In this document: piece after piece, positions 1 to 6,879 of the stretch
Layout of the letters: each line of letters starts with the position of its first letter
Numbering within the stretch: the first letter of the stretch is position 1
NCBI GenBank assembly: GCA_039819565.1
Contig: JBCBRU010000137.1
Coordinates: forward strand, 1-16,512
Origin: JAHQVK01 sp039819565
Lineage (GTDB): Bacteria > Myxococcota > Kuafuiibacteriia > Kuafuiibacteriales > Kuafuiibacteriaceae
Length of the DNA: 16,512 nucleotides
Direction: 5' to 3'
Program-made: the position numbers and the translations under genes
The notes under the pieces: generated by a model
Seen by the model: the letters and a program-made list of their open reading frames with translations, nothing else
Database searches by the model: none
What the model was told of the DNA's origin: nothing

Positions 1-92
1 AACCGGGCCTCTTCCCGTCGCCCTATACCTTCCCGTTCGATCCGAAACTCGTGCTGATCGAGACAGATATGGAGATGGGAAGAGGCCCGGTT
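1..92. repeat. Imperfect inverted repeat at window edge, beside truncated bchD
   Basis: Positions 1-26 and 67-92 are inverted copies of each other, matching at 23 of 26 bases; the outer 16 (1-16 against 77-92) match perfectly. About 40 bases lie between the arms. The bchD frame is closed by a TGA at 55-57, and its recognisable coding begins only around position 85, inside the right arm. No BchD-like sequence is readable in any frame of 1-84. One forward frame (from position 3) is open through the region but gives a peptide I do not recognise. A fold-back or chimeric join at a contig end would explain this; a true rearrangement end is also possible. Confidence 0.7.
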
Positions 93-96
93 CGGA

Positions 97-1437
97 GTGC
101 TCGCGCTCGACGAAGGCATCGACGACGAACGAATCCCGGCGTCCCTCGCGGAGCGTCTGGCCTTGATGGTCGATGTCGATACGGTACCGCCGCGTTGGGC
201 CGAGGACTTCTTCGATCCTCCCTATGATGCAGTCGAGATTGCAGAAGCGAGAGGGCGGCGTGAACAAGTCACGGTCTCTGATGAGACTCTTGTCGCGCTT
301 TGCAAGGTGGCTTGTGTTCTTGGGGTCGACTCGCTGAGAGCACCAATCCTCGCCTTGGCGGTGGCGAGAAGCTGCGCGGCCCTCGAAGGTCGAGAAGTCG
401 TCTCTGCTGAGGACGCCGAGTGGGCGGTACGTTGGGTACTCGCGCCCCGGGCCACCCAGGTTCCTGCCGAGGATGCCGCGCCTCCGCAGGACGAAACCCC
501 TCCTCCACCGGAGCCAGAGCATCAAGACGCGGAGCAGGACGGGGAGAACAGTTCGGAAGAAGTCGTGCCGATCGATGATCTCTTGGTGGCCGCGGCCGTC
601 AGCGCGCTGCCCCCGGGCCTACTGGCCTCATTGGCCGTCCGGCGAGAGCAAGCCCAAGGGCCCGGGACCTCCGGGCCGTCCGGAGCCTTGCGTCGCGCTC
701 TGCTTCGCGGGCGCCCGATCGGGAGTCGTCGCGGAGAACTGCGAGAGGGAAAGCTAAACGTCATCGAGACGCTTCGTGCGGCGGCGCCCTGGCAGCGGGT
801 GCGCAAGGCGCCCAGCGGAGCCAAGGTAGCGATTCGAACTGAGGACTTTCGCATCCGAAAGCACCAGCAACGAGCGGAGTCTCTGACTGTTTTCTGCGTC
901 GACGCCTCTGGATCCTCCGCGCTTCAACGCTTGGGAGAAGCCAAGGGAGCGGTGGAGAGGGTGCTTGCGGAGTGCTATTCGCGGCGGGATACGGTGGCCT
1001 TGATTGGATTCAGGGGAGTAGATGCTTCCCTTTTGCTTCCCCCAACGAGGTCTCTCGTCCGCGCCAAGCGCTGTCTCGCGGATCTTCCAGGCGGGGGTAC
1101 AACGCCACTTGCGTCCGGAATCGACGCCGCGCTCGCAGTCGCCAGAGACGGCGTGCGCCGAGGTCAGACCCCGGTCATTGTCGTCATGACGGACGGTCGC
1201 GCCAACGTTCGCCGGGACGGGACCGCAGATCGAGCGGGAGCGGCGGAGGACGCCCTGCAGGCCGCTCGCCAGGTTCAGGCTGAGGGCGTTCGCGCGCTCT
1301 TCGTGGATACCGCACCGAGGCCGCGTCCGGTGGCGCGCGCCTTGGCCGAGGCGATGGACGCCAGATACCTTGCGCTTCCCAGGACGGAGGCCGACACCCT
1401 CACGCGGACCATCCGGGAGCCTTCGGACGCCCGGTGA
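97..1437 (+). CDS. bchD: Magnesium chelatase subunit D, N-terminally truncated
   Basis: BchD is the ATPase-inactive AAA+/VWA subunit that, with BchI and BchH, inserts Mg2+ into protoporphyrin IX at the first committed step of bacteriochlorophyll synthesis. The 446 visible residues begin in the last part of the AAA+ domain (ALDEGIDDER, typical of BchD). The matching residues ARFG just before the GTG at 97 show the true frame ran further upstream. An acidic, proline-rich linker follows (about 123-155), as is usual between the two halves. The C-terminal von Willebrand A domain has the MIDAS residues D269-A-S-G-S, T335/T336 and D366. Full-length family members are roughly 550-650 residues, so 100-200 are missing. 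The GTG at 97 is only the first available start and is probably not the native one. The end overlaps bchO by 4 bases. bchI is not in the window. Confidence 0.9.
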   Translation: MLALDEGIDDERIPASLAERLALMVDVDTVPPRWAEDFFDPPYDAVEIAEARGRREQVTVSDETLVALCKVACVLGVDSLRAPILALAVARSCAALEGREVVSAEDAEWAVRWVLAPRATQVPAEDAAPPQDETPPPPEPEHQDAEQDGENSSEEVVPIDDLLVAAAVSALPPGLLASLAVRREQAQGPGTSGPSGALRRALLRGRPIGSRRGELREGKLNVIETLRAAAPWQRVRKAPSGAKVAIRTEDFRIRKHQQRAESLTVFCVDASGSSALQRLGEAKGAVERVLAECYSRRDTVALIGFRGVDASLLLPPTRSLVRAKRCLADLPGGGTTPLASGIDAALAVARDGVRRGQTPVIVVMTDGRANVRRDGTADRAGAAEDALQAARQVQAEGVRALFVDTAPRPRPVARALAEAMDARYLALPRTEADTLTRTIREPSDAR

Positions 1438-2318
1438 TGTTCGGAGTGGGCACCCGTGGGGCGGCGCCCCGCTGGGATCGGGAGGGGCGAGACTGGCCCC
1501 ACCGGGAGCATAGTCAGTTCATAGAGCTCAATGGCACTCGCTGGCATGTGCAAGTCACGGGGAGAGGCTCGACGGTCTTGCTGCTCCACGGCGCGGGGGC
1601 TGCGAGCCACTCCTTCCGAGACCTCGTACCTTTCTTGGCTCCTCATCATCGTCTCGTAATTCCGGACCTTCCGGGTCACGGCTTCACAAGGGTCCCCCAG
1701 GGCGCCCCGCTCGATCTTTGCTCCATGGCGGGAGCGTTGGCGTCCCTGATGAAGGCTCTGGACATCGACTCCTGCGCTGTGGTCGGGCATAGCGCAGGTG
1801 CAGCGATCGGAGCCCGCATGGCCCTCGAGGGCCGAGTGGGAGTCACCGGTTGGCTTGGGATCAACCCGGCCCTCCTTCCTCTAGACGGCTGGGCTGGCGT
1901 GTTCTTCGCTCCCGCAGCGCGCGCCGTCGCTTCCTCTCCGTGGCTGCCCCGATTTCTATCGTGGAGCTCCCGAAGAAAGGACCGGGTGCGGCGAACGATT
2001 GAAGGCACTGGCTCGAGGTTGGATGACCGGGGGCTGGAGCTCTATGCGCGCCTCGTGGGTTGCTCCGGCCACGTAGAAGGCACCGTGCGAATGATGGCTG
2101 AGTGGGATCTCGAGTCCCTAGCGCGGGAGCTCACCCGCATCTCCGCTCCCATGCTCTTCATCGTGGGCGAAGGTGACCTTGCGGTGCGACCGCATACGGT
2201 CCTCTCTTTGGCGCGGCGTTTGGGCGCGGGCGTGGAGACGGTCCCCGGGCTCGGTCACCTCGTGCACGAGGAAGCACCTCGAAGGGTCGCCCCTCTCATC
2301 TTGGACTTCCTGGCCTAG
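1434..2318 (+). CDS. bchO: Alpha/beta hydrolase, Mg-chelatase accessory protein BchO
   Basis: This 294-residue alpha/beta-hydrolase-fold protein belongs to the BchO family. The family is found next to bchI/bchD in proteobacterial-type photosynthesis clusters and is thought to assist Mg chelation; its reaction is not established. Visible family marks are the N-terminal DWPHRE and RWHVQVTG stretches, the oxyanion-hole HGAGA at 52-56, the DLPGHGFT strand-loop at 78-85 and the nucleophile elbow G-H-S-A-G at 118-122 (Ser120). D248 (in GEGD) and H275 (in GLGH) complete a plausible catalytic triad. The GTG at 1434 overlaps the bchD stop (GTGA), indicating translational coupling; the ATG at 1437 is an equally possible start. 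No strong Shine-Dalgarno sequence is visible. A gap of 132 bases follows, holding a PpsR-like operator before crtE. Confidence 0.92.
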   Translation: MMFGVGTRGAAPRWDREGRDWPHREHSQFIELNGTRWHVQVTGRGSTVLLLHGAGAASHSFRDLVPFLAPHHRLVIPDLPGHGFTRVPQGAPLDLCSMAGALASLMKALDIDSCAVVGHSAGAAIGARMALEGRVGVTGWLGINPALLPLDGWAGVFFAPAARAVASSPWLPRFLSWSSRRKDRVRRTIEGTGSRLDDRGLELYARLVGCSGHVEGTVRMMAEWDLESLARELTRISAPMLFIVGEGDLAVRPHTVLSLARRLGAGVETVPGLGHLVHEEAPRRVAPLILDFLA

Positions 2319-2414
2319 ATAGCCGTCGCAGTGCCCACCGAAGTCGTCGCGATCGCGACACCTCCGGGGTTTCATCCAGGTTTTCCCCGTGTTAGGTGGA
2401 TTGGACAGCGCGAG

Positions 2415-2432
2415 TGTCAAGCCATCGTGACA
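2415..2432 (+). promoter_or_regulatory. PpsR/CrtJ-type operator (TGT-N12-ACA) upstream of crtE
   Basis: The sequence TGTCAagccatcgTGACA fits the TGT-N12-ACA consensus of PpsR/CrtJ, the redox/light-responsive repressor of photosynthesis genes. The arms extend to a 5-base palindrome (TGTCA/TGACA). It ends 18 bases before the crtE ATG at 2451, in the only sizeable gap between bchO and crtE. I see no convincing -35/-10 pair beside it, so the link to a promoter is inferred from position. A repressor gene is not present in this window. Confidence 0.6.
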
Positions 2433-2450
2433 GTTCGCTGTGGGGGCCCC

Positions 2451-3320
2451 ATGAATACCACGCACAGAATCGAAGAAGCCCTCGAATGGGCCGTGATCAA
2501 GGCCGAGCGTCCGGGCGCGCCTCCGACGCTGGGCCGCGCCATTCGACATGCCGTCTTCCCCGGTGGGGCGCGGGTCCGACCGCGCGTTTGTTTGGCGGTG
2601 GCGGCCGCCTGCGGGGACGACGAACCGCTCGTTGCAGACTGCGCAGCCGCTGGGATCGAGCTGCTCCACTGTGCCTCGCTCGTGCATGACGACCTTCCAT
2701 GTTTCGACGACGCTGAACTCCGACGCGGCCGACCCAGCGTCCATGCCTTGTTCGGAGAGGCGATCGCGGTGCTGGCCGGAGACGCGCTTATTGTCTCTGC
2801 CTTCGATGTGCTCTCGAGAGCCCTCGAAAGGGCACCGACGCGGAGTGCTCCTCTGCTCGGGCTGCTGACTCGAGCCTCCGGATCGCCGCTCGGGCTGGTG
2901 GCCGGTCAGGCTTGGGAGAGCGAGCCGAGCTCGTGCCGCGAGGAGTACCACCGCGCCAAGACCGGGTCGCTGTTCACCGCGGCTACGGTGGGGGGCGCGC
3001 TGGCGGCTGGGGCGGATCCCGCACCGTGGCGCACTCTGGGAGATCGACTCGGGGAGGCCTACCAGGTGGCGGACGATCTTCGAGACGCCGTGGCCGAGGA
3101 GTCCGAGATCGGAAAGCCCGTCGGACAGGACGCAGAGCATCTGCGTCCGAACGCGGTGGCCGACCTCGGAGTGGCCGGCGCAGTTGCTCGTCTTCAGCAG
3201 CTCGTCAATGAGGCTGTCGAGTCCATCCCGGAATGTCGTGGTGCGCACGGGTTGCGTCGTCTCGTGGAGCTTCAGGTGAAGCGCTTAACCCCTAAGGCGC
3301 TGCAGGAAACGGCAGCCTGA
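2451..3320 (+). CDS. crtE: Geranylgeranyl diphosphate synthase (CrtE type)
   Basis: This is a soluble trans-isoprenyl diphosphate synthase that condenses isopentenyl diphosphate with allylic diphosphates to give GGPP. GGPP is the precursor of carotenoids and of the bacteriochlorophyll esterifying alcohol. The 289 residues carry the first aspartate-rich motif D80-D81-L-P-C-F-D86 with the following RRGRP, a substrate-binding K-T-G-S-L-F around 170-175, and the second motif D208-D209-L-R-D212. The DDLRD form is the one seen in CrtE of photosynthesis clusters. I chose the ATG at 2451 because homology begins there. A longer reading from a GTG at 2331 adds 40 residues without family character and would read through the PpsR-like site. 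The gene sits between bchO and bchC, where purple bacteria often have crtE; crtF, its frequent neighbour, is absent. The exact product chain length cannot be proved by eye. Confidence 0.88.
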   Translation: MNTTHRIEEALEWAVIKAERPGAPPTLGRAIRHAVFPGGARVRPRVCLAVAAACGDDEPLVADCAAAGIELLHCASLVHDDLPCFDDAELRRGRPSVHALFGEAIAVLAGDALIVSAFDVLSRALERAPTRSAPLLGLLTRASGSPLGLVAGQAWESEPSSCREEYHRAKTGSLFTAATVGGALAAGADPAPWRTLGDRLGEAYQVADDLRDAVAEESEIGKPVGQDAEHLRPNAVADLGVAGAVARLQQLVNEAVESIPECRGAHGLRRLVELQVKRLTPKALQETAA

Positions 3321-3341
3321 GCTCCGCATGGGGTAAACGAG

Positions 3342-3361
3342 TGTGTTCCCGTGTTGACACA
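3342..3361 (+). promoter_or_regulatory. Putative bchC promoter with two overlapping PpsR-type sites
   Basis: Two registers of TGT-N12-ACA overlap here: 3342-3359 and 3344-3361. A perfect sigma-70 -35 hexamer TTGACA lies at 3354-3359, inside the palindrome. No good -10 is present: the best candidate at 17-base spacing is GACTTT (3377-3382), only a weak match. A start point there would leave almost no leader before the bchC ATG at 3393. Operators overlapping the bchC promoter are established for Rhodobacter, where CrtJ/PpsR competes with polymerase. This arrangement suggests aerobic repression of bchCXYZ and, by read-through, the puf genes. Confidence 0.6.
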
Positions 3362-3392
3362 AGATAGCGTCCATTCGACTTTACAGGGGGCG

Positions 3393-4343
3393 ATGGAAAC
3401 CCTGGCCGTGGTGTTTGAGGAGCCCGAATCCGTGGGTCTGCGCTCGGTTACTCTCGAGCCGCCCGGCGACGGAGATGCCGTCGTGCGGACCGTGTTCAGC
3501 GGCATCAGCACCGGAACCGAGCGCCTTCTGTTTTCCGGTCGGATGCCCCCCTTTCCCGGCCTCGGCTACCCCCTGGTGCCCGGATACGAGACGGTCGCGC
3601 AGATCGAAAGGGCCCCGTCCGGCGGCGGCTTCGAGCCGGGGGACTGGGTCTTCGTTCCCGGCGCTCGGGCGTTCGTCGATGTCCGGGGCCTGTTTGGGGG
3701 GGCTGCGGCCCGGTTGGTGGTCGATGCCCAAAAGTTGATTCGCGTCGATGCGTCTCTGGGCGAGCAGGCTAGCCTGCTTGCGCTCGCGGCTACGGCCTGG
3801 CGCGCGGTAGCGGCGGCGGGGGACCGTCTTCCTGGGCTCGTTGTGGGTCACGGGGTCCTCGGGCGCCTCGTGGCTCGCATCGTCGTGGGACTCGGAGGAG
3901 CGCCCACCGTCTGGGAGACGAACGCCAGCCGTCGCGAGGGTTCAGTCGGGTACTCCGTGACGGATCCTGGCGACGACCCGCAACGCAACTATGAGTGCAT
4001 CGTCGACGTCAGCGGCGACGCTTCAGCTCTCGACGGAATCATCGCTCGCAGCGCGCCCGCAGCTCGCCTCATCCTCGCCGGCTTCTATTCACAACGACCG
4101 TCCTTCGACTTTCCTCCTGCCTTCATGCGCGAGCTCGAGCTTAAGATTTCAGCCGAGTGGAAGCCCGCGGATCTGGAGGCGGTGAGGCAACGCGTCATGC
4201 GGGGTCAGCTGTCTCTCGAAGGACTCATCACTCATCGTCATGTCATCGATGCGGAGCGCGGGTCTCCTGGGAAAGCCTATCGAACCGCATTCGAAGACCC
4301 GGACTGCCTTAAAATGATCATCGACTGGAGGAGCCTCTCATGA
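3393..4343 (+). CDS. bchC: Bacteriochlorophyllide a dehydrogenase (3-hydroxyethyl oxidising)
   Basis: BchC is a medium-chain dehydrogenase/reductase family member that oxidises the C3 1-hydroxyethyl group to acetyl, a late step towards bacteriochlorophyllide a. The 316 residues show the family N-terminus METLAVVFEEPE, G-I-S-T-G-T-E-R (37-44), the long conserved SGRMPPFPGLGYPLVPGYE stretch (48-66), VPGARAF (88-94) and VRGLFGGAA (98-106). A dinucleotide-fold glycine motif G-H-G-V-L-G is at 152-157. Length is normal. The ATG at 3393 is chosen because the protein matches family members from its first residue. An AGGGG run ends only a few bases before it, so the Shine-Dalgarno spacing is tight. 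An in-frame GTG at 3351 would lie within the operator and is unlikely. The stop overlaps the bchX start (ATGA), pointing to coupled translation of bchCXYZ. Confidence 0.95.
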   Translation: METLAVVFEEPESVGLRSVTLEPPGDGDAVVRTVFSGISTGTERLLFSGRMPPFPGLGYPLVPGYETVAQIERAPSGGGFEPGDWVFVPGARAFVDVRGLFGGAAARLVVDAQKLIRVDASLGEQASLLALAATAWRAVAAAGDRLPGLVVGHGVLGRLVARIVVGLGGAPTVWETNASRREGSVGYSVTDPGDDPQRNYECIVDVSGDASALDGIIARSAPAARLILAGFYSQRPSFDFPPAFMRELELKISAEWKPADLEAVRQRVMRGQLSLEGLITHRHVIDAERGSPGKAYRTAFEDPDCLKMIIDWRSLS

Positions 4344-5359
4344 CCGCCATCCACCCTACGCCGACCAAGTCCGATCCCATTCGTGCCGCCGGCGAGGCGC
4401 TCCGGGAGGAAGCCGCGGTTGAGCCGGCCCATCCCTCCGCTGAGGCTCCTGCCAAGGCGACTCAAATCATCGCGATCTATGGCAAGGGAGGGATTGGAAA
4501 GTCCTTCACCCTGGCCAATCTGTCCTACATGATGGCCCAGCAGGGTCGAAAGGTCCTGCTGATTGGCTGCGACCCCAAGAGCGATACGACCTCGCTTCTG
4601 TTCGGGGGCCGTGCGACCCCTACGATTATCGAGACCTCTGCGCGAAAGAAGGAGGCAGGCGAGCCGGTCAGCATCGGAGATGTCTGTTTTAAGAGGGATG
4701 GCGTCTTTGCGATGGAGCTCGGGGGACCCGAGGTGGGCCGGGGCTGCGGCGGTCGCGGAATTATCCACGGCTTCGAGACCCTGGAGAAGCTGGGGTTCAA
4801 CGACTGGGGCTTTGACTACGTACTACTAGACTTCCTAGGCGACGTCGTTTGCGGCGGCTTCGGCCTCCCGATCGCCAGGGATATGTGCCAGAAGGTCATC
4901 GTCGTAGGCAGCAACGACCTGCAGTCTCTGTACGTTGCCAATAACGTCTGCTCGGCTACGCAATACTTCCAGAAGCTTGGAGGTCACGTGGGCGTCGCGG
5001 GTATCGTCGTAAATAAGGATGACGGCACCGGTGAGGCCAAAGCCTTCGCGGAGAAGGTGGGGATACCGGTCCTCGCAGCTATCCCGCAGGACGAGGACAT
5101 CCGTCGAAAGAGTGGGAGCTATGAGATTGTTGGTCGTCCCGACTCTAAGTGGGGTGGCCTCTTTGAGACTCTCGCTACCAACGTGGCAGAGGCTCCGCCG
5201 CTCCATCCCCAACCTCTCACCCAGGATGAGTTGCTCGGGCTCTTCAAGGGTGAGTCCGTGGGGCGCAACGTGGTCCTAGAGCCGGCCACGCTCGAAGACA
5301 TGGGGGGGAACCCAGCCTCGCGACGGAAGTCGCTCGAGGTCATCTACGACGAGGTCTAG
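4340..5359 (+). CDS. bchX: Chlorophyllide a oxidoreductase iron protein BchX
   Basis: BchX is the NifH-like ATP-dependent reductase of chlorophyllide a oxidoreductase (COR). As a homodimer bridged by one [4Fe-4S] cluster it feeds electrons to BchYZ for reduction of ring B. The 339 residues contain the P-loop G-K-G-G-I-G-K-S at 48-55, switch-type GCDPKSDTT (76-84) and cluster-ligand cysteines C136 (in GRGCGGRG) and C171 (in DVVCGGFG). The first 40 residues are an Ala/Pro/Glu-rich leader before the fold begins at about 41. GGAGGAG at 4327-4333 is a strong Shine-Dalgarno sequence for the ATG at 4340. The close relative BchL (protochlorophyllide reductase) is less likely, because bchC precedes and bchY/bchZ follow. 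Confidence 0.96.
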   Translation: MTAIHPTPTKSDPIRAAGEALREEAAVEPAHPSAEAPAKATQIIAIYGKGGIGKSFTLANLSYMMAQQGRKVLLIGCDPKSDTTSLLFGGRATPTIIETSARKKEAGEPVSIGDVCFKRDGVFAMELGGPEVGRGCGGRGIIHGFETLEKLGFNDWGFDYVLLDFLGDVVCGGFGLPIARDMCQKVIVVGSNDLQSLYVANNVCSATQYFQKLGGHVGVAGIVVNKDDGTGEAKAFAEKVGIPVLAAIPQDEDIRRKSGSYEIVGRPDSKWGGLFETLATNVAEAPPLHPQPLTQDELLGLFKGESVGRNVVLEPATLEDMGGNPASRRKSLEVIYDEV

Positions 5360-5367
5360 GGGTAGTC

Positions 5368-6879
5368 ATGGAGGAGCAGAAGTCGGTCAGCGCCGCCGCC
5401 CGCGAGGGTAGCTGTCAAAATGGGGATACCCTTCGCTCGGCCGCCGAGGCGGCAGGGTCCGGTGAGCTTCTGGCCCAGCTGGAGAAGGACTATCCAAAGG
5501 GGCCGCATGACCAGCCCCAGAGCATGTGCCCCGCCTTCGGCTCGCTTCGAGTCGGGCTGCGCATGCGGCGTACCGCAACCATCCTTTCGGGGTCCGCTTG
5601 CTGCGTATATGGGCTGACCTTCACCTCCCATTTCTACGGGGCTCGGCGGACGGTCGGCTACGTTCCTTTCGACTCTGAAACTCTCGTCACCGGAAAACTC
5701 TTCGAAGATATTCGCGACGCGGTCTTCGAAATCGCCGACCCGGAGAACTACGACGCCGTCGTGGTTACGAACCTCTGTGTACCCACCGCCTCCGGCGTTC
5801 CCCTTCGACTTCTTCCGAAAGAGATCAACGGGGTTCGGATCATTGGCATCGATGTTCCTGGCTTTGGCGTGCCTACCCATGCCGAGGCGAAGGACGTCCT
5901 GGCGGGCGCCATGCTCGCTTACGCCCGCACGGAAGCGGAAGCGGGGCCCGTGGCCACGCCGCGCGGCGGAAAAAAGGCGGAACCCACCGTGGCCCTGGTG
6001 GGCGAGATGTTCCCCGCTGATCCGGTGGTGATCAGCCAGCTCCTGAGTCCCCTGGGGCTCGCCGCAGGCCCTGTGGTGCCCACCCGTGAGTGGCGAGAGC
6101 AGTACGCTGCCTTGGACTCCCGCGTCGTCGCGGCCATTCATCCGTTCTATACGGCTACCTTGCGGGAGTTCTCCAGGGCCGGGCGGGAGATCGTCGGGTC
6201 GGCTCCGATCGGGGTCGAGGGCACCGCAGCATGGCTTGACGCCATTGGGGCCCGAGCTGAAGTGCCGACCGCGAGAGTCGAAGCGGCCAAGAACGCCATC
6301 CTCCCCGCGATTCGTGGGGCCCTGGCCGCTAACCCCATTCGCGGTCGTATGACTCTCTCGGGCTATGAGGGCTCCGAGCTTCTCGTCGGACGTCTCCTCG
6401 TAGAGAGCGGGGCGGACCTCCGCTACGTGGGCACGGCCTGTCCTCGAACGCCATGGTCCGACGCTGACCGTGAGTGGTTGGAGTCGCACGGGGTTCAAGT
6501 ACGTTTCCGAGCCTCTCTGGAGGAGGACCTGGCCGCCATGCGAGAGCATGAGCCCCAGCTAACGGTGGGCACCACGCCCGTCGTGCAGGAAGCCAAGCAG
6601 CGCGGAATCCCGAGTCTCTACTTCACGAACCTCATTTCCGCGCGACCCCTGATGGGTCCGGCAGGAGCGGGGTCGCTGGCGGCGGTGATCAACGCCGCTC
6701 TGGCCAGCAAGCCTCGATTCGATGCGATGAAGGCTTTCTTTCAAGGAGTGGGGGAGGGCGACGCGGCCGGAATCTGGGAGCGGACCCCGGAGCCGCGGCC
6801 GGACTTCCGTCGTCAAAACCTCGTCAAGCTGGGACGGGCGAAGGCGGCCAAAAATCGAGAGGAGCCCACCGGATGCTAG
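5368..6879 (+). CDS. bchY: Chlorophyllide a oxidoreductase subunit Y
   Basis: BchY is the NifD-like subunit of the catalytic BchYZ component of COR, which reduces the C7=C8 bond of chlorophyllide a to make the bacteriochlorin ring. In the 503 residues, three cysteines sit where the family ligates the catalytic [4Fe-4S] cluster: C54 (SMCPAFG), C78 or C79 (GSACCVYG) and C137 (TNLCVPTASG). The fourth ligand comes from BchZ. Other family features are the HFYGARRTVGYVPF strand (88-101) and the C-terminal region with SLYFTNLISARPLMGPAG. The first 40 residues are variable. The start follows the bchX stop by 8 bases with AGGGG at 5358-5362 as ribosome site. The end overlaps bchZ by 7 bases. Confidence 0.95.
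   Translation: MEEQKSVSAAAREGSCQNGDTLRSAAEAAGSGELLAQLEKDYPKGPHDQPQSMCPAFGSLRVGLRMRRTATILSGSACCVYGLTFTSHFYGARRTVGYVPFDSETLVTGKLFEDIRDAVFEIADPENYDAVVVTNLCVPTASGVPLRLLPKEINGVRIIGIDVPGFGVPTHAEAKDVLAGAMLAYARTEAEAGPVATPRGGKKAEPTVALVGEMFPADPVVISQLLSPLGLAAGPVVPTREWREQYAALDSRVVAAIHPFYTATLREFSRAGREIVGSAPIGVEGTAAWLDAIGARAEVPTARVEAAKNAILPAIRGALAANPIRGRMTLSGYEGSELLVGRLLVESGADLRYVGTACPRTPWSDADREWLESHGVQVRFRASLEEDLAAMREHEPQLTVGTTPVVQEAKQRGIPSLYFTNLISARPLMGPAGAGSLAAVINAALASKPRFDAMKAFFQGVGEGDAAGIWERTPEPRPDFRRQNLVKLGRAKAAKNREEPTGC

Noticed and set aside
2331..2450. N-terminal extension of crtE from a GTG at 2331
   Set aside because: The 40 extra residues have no family character and cross the PpsR-like operator; isoprenyl-synthase homology starts at the ATG at 2451.
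2118..3248. Long minus-strand open frame (376 codons) across the bchO end and crtE
   Set aside because: It is antisense to two well-supported genes and its composition is typical of a high-GC shadow frame; no domain recognised.
3351..3392. Upstream GTG start for bchC
   Set aside because: It falls inside the operator/-35 region, while the ATG at 3393 gives the canonical METLAVVFEEPE start.
5356..6549. Long minus-strand open frame (397 codons) opposite bchY
   Set aside because: Antisense shadow of a conserved gene with full-length family match; no motif of its own.
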